Shown piece after piece: positions 24,242 to 31,775 of a stretch of 64,000 nt of DNA. The notes beneath the pieces are model-generated. The model was not told the DNA's origin. It searched no databases and saw only the letters and a program-made list of their open reading frames with translations. Positions within the stretch are counted from its first letter, which is position 1, and each line of letters starts with the position of its first letter. The position numbers and the translations under genes are program-made. The stretch is from Terriglobia bacterium (GTDB lineage: Bacteria; Acidobacteriota; Terriglobia; Bryobacterales; UBA6623). The stretch is from NCBI GenBank assembly GCA_009841225.1, contig VXMF01000004.1, positions 89,643 to 153,642 on the forward strand. Direction: 5' to 3'.

Positions 24242-26332
24242 ATGCGCGTTCTCTCGCCCGCGCTGCTGGCGGCGGGCCTCTTGCTCGCGTTGCCGCTCGA
24301 GGCATATGTTGGCCCGGGCGCCGGCTTTGCGTTCGTAGGCTCGCTGTTCAGCCTGATCGCTGCCTTGGTTTCCGGGGCGCTTGCCTTCCTGATCCTGCCC
24401 TTCCGCATGGTATGGCGGGCCTTGCGCGGCAGCCAGGGCTATCGCAAGGCCAAGATCCGCAAGCTCATCTTTCTGGGCCTCGACGGGCTCGAGCCCGACC
24501 TGGTCGAGCGCCTGCTGGACGAGGGCAAGCTGCCCAATCTGGCCAAGCTGCGCCAGCAGGGCCGCTACAGCCGGCTCCGCACGACCTACCCCGCCCTCTC
24601 GCCGGTGGCGTGGTCCACGTTCGCCACCGGAGCGAATCCCGGCAAGCACAACCTGTTCGACTTCCTCAACCGCAACCTGCGCACGTACCTGCCAGAACTG
24701 TCCTCCTCGCGGGTCCGCCAACCATCGCGCGTGTGGAAGATCGGCCGCTGGCGAGTTCCGCTCAGCAAGCCTGCGGTGGACATGCGCCGCAAGAGCAGGC
24801 CGTTCTGGGCCCTGCTGGGCGAGCACCTCGTGGGCTCTACGGTACTGCGGGTGCCGATCACCTTTCCGCCAGAGCCGTTCCAGGGCCGCCTGCTCTCGGC
24901 CATGTGCGCCCCCGACCTGCTCGGCACCCAGGGAAGCTTCCAAGTCTTCACTACCGGGCCGGCAGGCGCCGAGTTCGACGAGGGCGGCGCCTGCTATCCG
25001 CTGGGAAAGGAGGCCGGTGCCTACACCGGCGAAGTGCGCGGGCCGGAGAACACCGTGCGCGAAGGGGCCGGCGACCTGCGCATTCCGTTTCGCTTGCTAA
25101 TCAAGGATCAACATAACGGTGGCCACTTGGAGATTGGCGGCAAGCGCTACGAACTGGCCCCCGGCCGATTCACGCCGTGGGTGCGGCTGACCTTTCGAGC
25201 GGGCCTGGGCATCAAGGTCAGCGGCATCGCCCAGTTCCGCCTGGCACAGGTCGAACCCACCGTGCGCCTGTACCTCTCGCCGATAGCGATCGATCCGGAA
25301 AAGCCGGCCCTGCCGATCTCCCATCCGTCGTTCTACGCGCCCTACCTGGCCAAGTTGCTCGGCGACTATTCGACGCTCGGGCTTGCCGAGGACACTTGGG
25401 CGCTGAACGAGCGCGTGGTGGACGAGGACGCATTCCTCGAGCAGGCCGAACAGATCTGCGGCGAGCGCGAGGCGATGTTCGAATCGGCCCTAGAACGCAC
25501 CAGCAAGGGCGTGGTGGCCTGCGTGTTTGATACGCCCGACCGCGTCCAGCACATGTTCTATCGCTACCTCGAACCGGAGCATCCGGCCCACGCCGCCAAC
25601 GGCAACTCGTTCGAGCGCTACAAGGGCACCATCGAAGACCTGTACACGCGCATGGATGGGATCGTGGGCAAGACCATGCGGCACGTCGACGACAAGACGG
25701 TCATCTTCGTGCTCTCGGACCACGGCTTCAAGTCATTCCAGCGGGGCGTCAACCTCAATGCGTGGCTCAAGCAAGAGGGCTACCTGACCGAGCGGGAAGG
25801 CTGCCGCGACGACGGCTACCTGCGCGGAATCGACTGGGATCGGACCAAGGCGTACAGCTTCGGCCTGGCCGGGATCTATCTCAACATCAAGAGCCGCGAG
25901 AGTAGCGGCATCGTGCCGCGGGCCGAAGCGGGAGCGCTGTGCCGAGAGATCGCGGACAAGCTCACGGGCCTGCTTGACGAGGATCGCGACGCCGTCGCCG
26001 TGCACCGCGCCTATCCCAAGAACGCCATCTACAGCGGACCGTACGTAGAAGCGGCACCGGACGTGGTCGTGGGCTACAGCCCGGGCTACCGAAGCTCGTG
26101 GGGAGTCGCGCTGGGCAAGGTGGCCGGGCCGATCTTCGAAGACAACCTCAAGGCCTGGAGCGGCGATCACTGCGTGGATCCGCCCCTGATCCCCGGGGTG
26201 GTGTTCTGCAACCGGGACTTCGAGGCTACCGACCCCGGCATCGAAGACATGGCACCCACCGCGCTGAAGCTGTTCGGCTTCGAGCCGCCGACGCACATGG
26301 ACGGCAGCGACCTAGCCGTCAAAGCCGGCTAG
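24242..26332 (+). CDS. membrane-anchored alkaline-phosphatase-superfamily phosphodiesterase
   Basis: 696 residues from ATG 24242 (MRVLSPALLAAGLLLAL). Two N-terminal hydrophobic segments (SPALLAAGLLLALPLEA; FVGSLFSLIAALVSGALAFL) anchor it. The catalytic domain begins KLIFLGLDGLEPDLVERLL (metal Asp). The nucleophile Thr/Ser is in SPVAWSTFATG, later metal ligands are in VLSDHGFKSF, and the end has DMAPTALKLFG, all typical of type I phosphodiesterase/nucleotide pyrophosphatase family enzymes. It hydrolyses phosphodiesters or transfers phospho-groups outside the cytoplasm. The frame is open upstream but the anchor fixes the start. Confidence 0.86.
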   Translation: MRVLSPALLAAGLLLALPLEAYVGPGAGFAFVGSLFSLIAALVSGALAFLILPFRMVWRALRGSQGYRKAKIRKLIFLGLDGLEPDLVERLLDEGKLPNLAKLRQQGRYSRLRTTYPALSPVAWSTFATGANPGKHNLFDFLNRNLRTYLPELSSSRVRQPSRVWKIGRWRVPLSKPAVDMRRKSRPFWALLGEHLVGSTVLRVPITFPPEPFQGRLLSAMCAPDLLGTQGSFQVFTTGPAGAEFDEGGACYPLGKEAGAYTGEVRGPENTVREGAGDLRIPFRLLIKDQHNGGHLEIGGKRYELAPGRFTPWVRLTFRAGLGIKVSGIAQFRLAQVEPTVRLYLSPIAIDPEKPALPISHPSFYAPYLAKLLGDYSTLGLAEDTWALNERVVDEDAFLEQAEQICGEREAMFESALERTSKGVVACVFDTPDRVQHMFYRYLEPEHPAHAANGNSFERYKGTIEDLYTRMDGIVGKTMRHVDDKTVIFVLSDHGFKSFQRGVNLNAWLKQEGYLTEREGCRDDGYLRGIDWDRTKAYSFGLAGIYLNIKSRESSGIVPRAEAGALCREIADKLTGLLDEDRDAVAVHRAYPKNAIYSGPYVEAAPDVVVGYSPGYRSSWGVALGKVAGPIFEDNLKAWSGDHCVDPPLIPGVVFCNRDFEATDPGIEDMAPTALKLFGFEPPTHMDGSDLAVKAG

Positions 26333-26544
26333 CAGGTCGACTGCTGGGTAGCTGAGAGCGCAAAGCCCGTCCCGAACTGCGGGCAGGCGACAGCTTACGT
26401 GCCTACCCTTGGATGTTGGGCGATTTCATGAAGCGTCTATTGGATGAGGAGAGAAGGGCTGGCAGACGATGGGATCACACGGCGGACAGAACAAGTCGAT
26501 GTTGCATATGCGACAACTCGATTGAGGCAAATGAGCGATGAGCA
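26333..26544. other. downstream of the orphan antitoxin: no toxin gene
   Basis: An ATG overlaps the antitoxin stop on the minus strand (TGATG) and opens only ~39 codons (MLIAHLPQSSCRICNIDLF and onward) that do not look like a PIN domain. I see no other gene in these ~210 bp. Confidence 0.35.
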
Positions 26545-26766
26545 TCAGAGGTACTTCCGCACGAGCGCCTTGTAACGAGCGTCATCCCGGAGTGCCTCCT
26601 TGAAACGACCCCGCCACCGCTCCGAGAACGGAGGTTTTTCCTCCACTGCGATAGCCCGAAGCGATGCCTCGACGAGAGAGGACAATGACACGCCACGCAA
26701 GCGGGCATACCGCTTGGCCCGGAGCAGCAGCTCGCTGTCTACCGTGATTGTCAATCTGCGCTTCAT
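26545..26766 (-). CDS. ribbon-helix-helix antitoxin (DUF6364-like), apparently orphan
   Basis: 73 residues. RRLTITVDSELLLRAKRYAR is the beta strand plus first helix of a DUF6364/VapB-type ribbon-helix-helix, GVSLSSLVEASL is the second helix, and a basic tail RWRGRFKEALRDDARYKALV follows. Such antitoxins normally precede a PIN-domain VapC gene with a TGATG overlap. The overlap is present but the toxin frame is not intact. The protein probably still binds DNA. Confidence 0.78.
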   Translation of the reverse strand: MKRRLTITVDSELLLRAKRYARLRGVSLSSLVEASLRAIAVEEKPPFSERWRGRFKEALRDDARYKALVRKYL

Positions 26767-27085
26767 GCTCGTTGTCGCCGCCGACTGCCGTTATACGTGT
26801 GTATCTCGGCTAGCATCCGCATATTTCCACAACGCCCGTCAGGCCTGACCAGCGCCGGATGACCTTCCGGTGCTTGCACAAGTGTAGACGGCTGGGCCGT
26901 CCAAAGCGATGCTCAGGCCACCATGCCAACTCAGCACCTGCCCTCCTAGCTAGCCTGGTGCTCCGGACGCATTGTGGCTGCGAACTGCTTGAATCAAACC
27001 TGAATTTCCCGCAGCGGACGGCGACTGGACAGACTGTCGTATGGCGCCGCTGACGCCAGTGCCATCGGGTACAATCTTCTGCGTC

Positions 27086-28288
27086 ATGCTTAACCGAAGA
27101 GACTTCGGCGTGGCATCAGCGGCCGCCCTACTAGGTGCCTGCGGCACCACCGGAGAAGCCCCGCCCGATGCCGAGCCATCCGCCGCGCCCAGCGGCCCGC
27201 TCTATTTCGACCTCCACATCGACACTCCGGGACGACTCGTGCGAGAGGGCCTCGACCTCGGCGAGAGCCCGGAGTACAGCCAAGTCGACATCCCCAAGAT
27301 GCGCCAAGGCGGTCTCAACGCCGGCTTCTTCGCAGTGTTCAGCTCGGCCCGCAGCAAGGAACCGATCGAGTCCGTCAAGGATGCCCTCACCATCACCGAC
27401 GTGATCGTCCAAGAGGTCGCCAGGCACCCGGATGACATGTTTCTGGCCACCACCGCGGACGACGTTGTGCGGGCACAGCGCGAGGACAAGATCGGAGTCA
27501 TGCTCGGCGTCGAGGGCGGCCACATGATCGATTCGAGCATCGAGGTGCTCCGCCAGCTGTACCGTCTCGGCACCCGCTACCTAGGGCTGACCCACAGCGG
27601 CAACACCCCCTGGGTCGGCGCCGCCGAATACGACGACGGCCCAGAAGGGCTGACCGACCACGGGCGGGAAATCGTCCGCGCGATGAACCGCATGGGCATG
27701 ATGGCGGACTTGTCGCACGCGTCCCAGAAGGCGTTCTTCGACACGGTCGAGACCTCGTCCGCCCCGATTCTCAACACCCACGCCGCATGCTTCGCCATCG
27801 CGCAGCACCCCCGCAACCTCACCGATGAGATGCTCAAGGCCCTGGCGGACAACGGCGGCGTGCTAGGGGTGGCGTACTACACCGGCATGCTCGATGACGA
27901 GCACCGGGCGCGATTCAAGGAACTCGCCGAGATCAACGGCAGGCGCCGGGAAGTCGGGCAACAGTTTTCGGGCGACCTCAAGCGACTCTCCCAAGAGTTG
28001 TGGAAGCTCAATCTCGCCGAGGTGGAGCTGATCGGCGCCCCGCCGCTCAGCCGCTTGGTAGACCACATCGAGCACGCGGCGACCGTGGCGGGCATCGACC
28101 ACGTGGGCCTGGGATCGGACTACGACAGCGTGGGCTTGAAGCTCCCGGCAGGACTGGAGCACATCGGCAAGACGCCCAATCTGATCGAGGCCATGAAGGA
28201 GCGCGGGTTCTCCGAGGAAGACGTGGCCAAGGTCATGGGCGGCAACGCGCTGCGCGCCCTGCGCGCAGCCGAGGCCGCAGCCGCCTGA
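27086..28288 (+). CDS. membrane dipeptidase (peptidase M19), putative lipoprotein
   Basis: 400 residues from ATG 27086, which begins LNRRDFGVASAAALLGAC, a twin-Arg-like leader with a lipobox Cys. The catalytic domain shows the M19 zinc ligands: FDLHIDTPG (HxD), GVEGGHMI (bridging Glu), ADLSHAS, NTHAACFAIAQHPRNLTD and GSDYDSVG. It hydrolyses dipeptides, including D-residue and beta-lactam-like substrates, on the cell surface. A TACAAT -10 box (27070-27075) lies 10 nt before the ATG with no Shine-Dalgarno, so the mRNA is likely leaderless. Confidence 0.9.
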   Translation: MLNRRDFGVASAAALLGACGTTGEAPPDAEPSAAPSGPLYFDLHIDTPGRLVREGLDLGESPEYSQVDIPKMRQGGLNAGFFAVFSSARSKEPIESVKDALTITDVIVQEVARHPDDMFLATTADDVVRAQREDKIGVMLGVEGGHMIDSSIEVLRQLYRLGTRYLGLTHSGNTPWVGAAEYDDGPEGLTDHGREIVRAMNRMGMMADLSHASQKAFFDTVETSSAPILNTHAACFAIAQHPRNLTDEMLKALADNGGVLGVAYYTGMLDDEHRARFKELAEINGRRREVGQQFSGDLKRLSQELWKLNLAEVELIGAPPLSRLVDHIEHAATVAGIDHVGLGSDYDSVGLKLPAGLEHIGKTPNLIEAMKERGFSEEDVAKVMGGNALRALRAAEAAAA

Positions 28289-28354
28289 TCAAGACTTGCC
28301 GCGCACGACCGGTGCCCGGCACCGCCTCGCGGGGGCTGGCGCCAGCCCGCTAGG

Positions 28355-29182
28355 CTACTGAGACATCGATTTCAGGTCGATGAACGGAACCGCCCCGCTC
28401 GTCACCTGCGGCAGCACACCGTCCCACTTCTCGATCGCGCGGAGTTGCAGGATCGTTTCAGTGATGGTCTCCCGCTGGAGCCGTTGCGATTCCGCCTCGG
28501 CCTGTGCGGCGGTCACCTTCTGCTCTGCCTCGATCTTGATGCGTTCCAAGTCCCGCTGCGCCCTCAGCGCGTCTTGTTCGGCCTTCTGCTTGGCTTCGAT
28601 CGCGTCATTGAAGACCGGCGAGAAACTGAAGTCCACGATATTGAACTCGTCCACGACGATGTGCCGGCTGACCAAGCGCTCGGAGAGCATTTCCTTGATA
28701 TTGACCGACACCTCGGCGCGCCGGGTGATCAGCTCCTCGGCGGTAAACTGCGCTGTCACCGCCTTGACGGCCTCCTGCACCGACGGGTCAATCAGCCGCT
28801 CCTTGTACAAAACGCCGACCTCTTGGTAGATCTGCGCGGCCAGCTCCGGTGCGATGTGGTAGTTCAGGGCGATGCGCGAGTCCACCGTCTGAAGGTCCTT
28901 CGACGACGCCGACGAGTCGGTCTCGGCCTTCTGAATCCGGACATCGATCGGGACGATTTGCTGGATAAAGGGGATCTTCAACTGCAGCCCCTCGCCGCGC
29001 ACGCCTTCCTGGATCCCGCCGAACTTCGAGAAGACGACGCCGCGCTCGCCCGCTCCCACGACCTGGAAGCTGTTGAACAGGAGCACCAGCAAGACGACGA
29101 TGAGGACAAGCGAACTGAGCCCGCCGCCAAGAATTCTCCGCAATGAGTCGCGGAGTGAGTCGATAGGAATATCATTTTGCAT
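28355..29182 (-). CDS. prohibitin-like SPFH/Band 7 protein
   Basis: 275 residues. A single N-terminal membrane helix (SLVLIVVLLVLLFNSFQVV) is followed by a Band 7 domain (GERGVVFSKFGGIQEGVRGEG, in parts: GERGVVFSKF, LQLKIPFIQQIVPIDVRIQ, DSRIALNYHIAPE, ELITRRAEVSVNIKEMLSER) and a long coiled coil (AIEAKQKAEQDALRAQRDLE). The NIVDFSFSPVFNDAIEAKQ region is typical of prohibitins rather than HflK/HflC. Prohibitins form large ring assemblies in membranes and are linked to protease control. The start is supported by AGAGGTGA 6 nt upstream. No protease gene is adjacent. Confidence 0.9.
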   Translation of the reverse strand: MQNDIPIDSLRDSLRRILGGGLSSLVLIVVLLVLLFNSFQVVGAGERGVVFSKFGGIQEGVRGEGLQLKIPFIQQIVPIDVRIQKAETDSSASSKDLQTVDSRIALNYHIAPELAAQIYQEVGVLYKERLIDPSVQEAVKAVTAQFTAEELITRRAEVSVNIKEMLSERLVSRHIVVDEFNIVDFSFSPVFNDAIEAKQKAEQDALRAQRDLERIKIEAEQKVTAAQAEAESQRLQRETITETILQLRAIEKWDGVLPQVTSGAVPFIDLKSMSQ

Positions 29183-29312
29183 TGTTCACCTCTCGTTGAG
29201 TACCGGTTGCATCAAGCCCGCCACGTGCGTGCCTTGCTTGCCTCACAGTCTGTAGCTTCAGCGTACGCCCTTTCGAAGGGGGCGCAATTGAAATGGTAAT
29301 CCGCCGCGCAAC

Positions 29313-30905
29313 TTAGCGCGGCAGGGCGAAGGCGATGATCGCCGATCCGGCCGCCGTTGCCACGTACTGGCGGCCCTCGAAGCGGTACGTAATGGCCGGC
29401 GCTCGCACCGGCCCGCCGGTCTGCAGGCGCCACAGCGGCTTGCCGCTGGCCGCGTCCAGCGCGATAAAGTAGCCCTCCTGGGTCCCGGCGAACAACAGCC
29501 CGCCGCCAGTGGAGAGCATCCCGCTGGTCGGCGGGCTCACCAGCGCGAAACGCCAGCGCTGGTCACCCGTGCCGGGATCCACCGCCAGGATCGAGCCCTC
29601 GCGGGGCTCGCCGGTCACGTTCTCCATCGCGCTGCCTAGGTAGAACTCTCCCTCGACGAAATCTTGCGTTGCGCCGTGGTAGATCTGGCAGCCATCGCCG
29701 GAGTTGAAGTAGTACAGGCCGGTCTGCGGGCTATAGGAGGTGGCGTGCCAGTTGTGTCCGCCGCCCATGCCCGGGCAAGTCAGCGTGCCCTCGTCGGTGG
29801 GCGTTCGGCCGGGAATCAAGATCGGCCGGCCGGCGGAGGTCATACCATCGGCCCAATTGACGTCGGTGTAGGCGCGGGCAAAGAGGAACTCGCCGCTGGT
29901 GCGGTCCAGGGCGTAGAAGTGGCCGTTGCGGTTGGCATGCACCAGCGCCTTGCGCGGCTGGCCATCGATTTCGACATCGATCAGCACCGGGTCGGCCACC
30001 GAGTCCCAGTCATGCACGTCGTGCGGGGTGAACTGGAAGTACCAGCGGAGCTCGCCGGTATCGGCGTCCAGCGCCAGCATAGAATCGCTGTACAGGTTGT
30101 CGCCCGGGCGGGGGGCTCCATCGAGGTCGGGGCCCGGATTGCCCGTGCCCCAGTAGATCAGGTTCAATTCCGGATCGTAGCTCCCGGTGATCCAGGTCGA
30201 GGCCCCGCCGCGCTTCCAGGAATCCCCGCCCCAAGTCTCGTTGCCGGGCTCACCCGGCCCGGGCACGGTCCAGAAGCGCCAGCGCCGCTCTCCCGTCTCG
30301 GCGTCGTAAGCATCGAGGAAGTCCCGCGTGCCGAACTCCGCGCCGGCGATCCCGATCACCACCATGCCGTTGACCACCAGCGGTGCAACCGTGTTGGAAT
30401 AGCCCTTCCGGTAGTCCGCCGATTCAACCTCCCACACGACATCGCCCGTGGTAGCGTCCAGCGCAACGAGGGTCGCTTGCATGTTGACCTTGAAGAGCCG
30501 GTTGCCGAGGATCGCGAAACCGCGGTTGGGCTTGCCGCAGCACAGCGGCAAGTCATCCGGGACAGGCTCGGAGTAGTGCCACAGTTCGCGGCCGGTCTTC
30601 AAGTCCAAGGCCCAAGCATGATTCGACGGACCCGTCACGTACATGACTCCGTCTCGGACCAGCGGAGTGGTCTGAAACTTCCCGCTCTCCCCCGTCTGGT
30701 AGATCCAAGCCGGCGTGATCTGCCCGACATTCTCGGTGTCGATCTGGTCAAGAGGCGAGTAGCGCCAGGCAGAGTAGTTGCGCCCGTACATCAGCCAAGA
30801 CTCGTCGTCTTGCTGGGAATTCGCAAGAGCCTCCGAGTCAACCTGGCCAAGCGCCGCCGCGGCGCACGCCAGCAGGATGCATGCAAGCCAAACTGGTCTG
30901 TTCAT
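29313..30905 (-). CDS. PQQ-dependent dehydrogenase (quinoprotein alcohol dehydrogenase-like)
   Basis: 530 residues with a signal peptide (RPVWLACILLACAAAALGQ). The eight-bladed PQQ propeller is visible as repeated W-motifs (GRELWHYSEP, GDVVWEVES, GERRWRFWTV, GELRWYFQF, GDQRWRFAL, GKPLWRLQT). The vicinal disulfide expected near PQQ is C122-C123 (LPLCCGKPN). The active site FTPHDVHDWDSVADP has Asp299 and a second Asp at 301, the D-x-D signature linked to lanthanide rather than calcium use in XoxF/PedH-type enzymes. It oxidises alcohols or aldehydes in the periplasm. It overlaps the upstream cytochrome c gene by 4 bp, so that cytochrome is the likely electron acceptor. Confidence 0.9.
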   Translation of the reverse strand: MNRPVWLACILLACAAAALGQVDSEALANSQQDDESWLMYGRNYSAWRYSPLDQIDTENVGQITPAWIYQTGESGKFQTTPLVRDGVMYVTGPSNHAWALDLKTGRELWHYSEPVPDDLPLCCGKPNRGFAILGNRLFKVNMQATLVALDATTGDVVWEVESADYRKGYSNTVAPLVVNGMVVIGIAGAEFGTRDFLDAYDAETGERRWRFWTVPGPGEPGNETWGGDSWKRGGASTWITGSYDPELNLIYWGTGNPGPDLDGAPRPGDNLYSDSMLALDADTGELRWYFQFTPHDVHDWDSVADPVLIDVEIDGQPRKALVHANRNGHFYALDRTSGEFLFARAYTDVNWADGMTSAGRPILIPGRTPTDEGTLTCPGMGGGHNWHATSYSPQTGLYYFNSGDGCQIYHGATQDFVEGEFYLGSAMENVTGEPREGSILAVDPGTGDQRWRFALVSPPTSGMLSTGGGLLFAGTQEGYFIALDAASGKPLWRLQTGGPVRAPAITYRFEGRQYVATAAGSAIIAFALPR

Positions 30906-31681
30906 CGGGACTCCTCGCCGCGCAGCGCCTGCATGTACACGAGCAAGTCTCGCTGCTGCTGGTCAGATAGGCTCTCGCCGTAAGAGGGCATCACGGATGT
31001 GAATTCGCGCTCGATGGATTCCACGTCTTCGCGCAAGAAGGAGTGCAACTTGCCCGAGGCGTCTCGCAGTTGCGCCGAGAAATCGTCGATGCCCGAGCCG
31101 ATCCCGGAGATGGTCCGGCCGTCGCGGGTGACCACCTTGACCACGAAGTATCCGGCGGGCAGATCCTTGCCCGGGTCCAGCAGCGCCTCCCGCAAGTGCT
31201 GCACGCTGCGAGAGCGCCCGATGCGGGTCAGGTCCGGCCCGTACGAGCCGCCGCGGCGGCCCACCTTGTGACAGCCGCCACAGCCGCCCGTGCCCCAAAA
31301 GATGGCTTCGCCGCGCTCCGCGTCCCCGTCCACTCGCTCGTCCCCGACAGCCTCGAACGTGCGCAAGAAGGCCACGATCCGCCAGATGTTCTCCTCGGTA
31401 TTGCGAGTGCCGTAGGCAGGCATCTCCGTTCCCGGCACGCCGAGCGCGATCACGCGGTAGATGTCCACATCCCTGTTGCCCGCTGCGAACTCTCCCCGAT
31501 TCAGCGGCGGCCCCTTGCCGCCTTCGGCGTGAATGCCGTGGCATGCGGAGCAGCGCAGGCGGAAGGAGGCCTTGCCGACTCCGATCGATGTCTCGTCGCC
31601 ATGGAACGGGCTGCGCTCCAGTTCTTGACCCGCGGCCACCACGGCCAGCGACAAGAATAGCGTCAGTACCCGCCAGCGCAC
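30902..31681 (-). CDS. diheme c-type cytochrome, partner of the quinoprotein
   Basis: 259 residues with signal peptide RWRVLTLFLSLAVVAAGQ. There are two class I heme domains: CSACH at residues 44-48, with the likely Met ligand in GTEMPAYG, and CGGCH at 134-138, with FTSVMPSYG. The second domain has the cytochrome-oxidase-like KVGRRGGSYGPDLTRIG context seen in heme domains of large membrane dehydrogenases. It shares TGATG with the quinoprotein gene. The pair likely passes electrons from PQQ to the respiratory chain. Confidence 0.9.
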   Translation of the reverse strand: MRWRVLTLFLSLAVVAAGQELERSPFHGDETSIGVGKASFRLRCSACHGIHAEGGKGPPLNRGEFAAGNRDVDIYRVIALGVPGTEMPAYGTRNTEENIWRIVAFLRTFEAVGDERVDGDAERGEAIFWGTGGCGGCHKVGRRGGSYGPDLTRIGRSRSVQHLREALLDPGKDLPAGYFVVKVVTRDGRTISGIGSGIDDFSAQLRDASGKLHSFLREDVESIEREFTSVMPSYGESLSDQQQRDLLVYMQALRGEESR

Positions 31682-31758
31682 GCTAGGCAGGGTAAGGCTT
31701 TCGATACCGTCAGGTCAACCCGGCCGTCCGGGCTTGCCGGGAATCCGACCAGCCTACA

Positions 31759-31764
31759 TATAAT
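31759..31764 (+). promoter_or_regulatory. consensus -10 box before the second DUF3604 gene
   Basis: Perfect TATAAT with TTGCCG at 31734-31739 as a weak -35 (19-bp spacer). Transcription should begin around 31771, five bases before the ATG at 31776, so the message has almost no leader. Confidence 0.6.
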
Positions 31765-31775
31765 GTTTGGCACTC

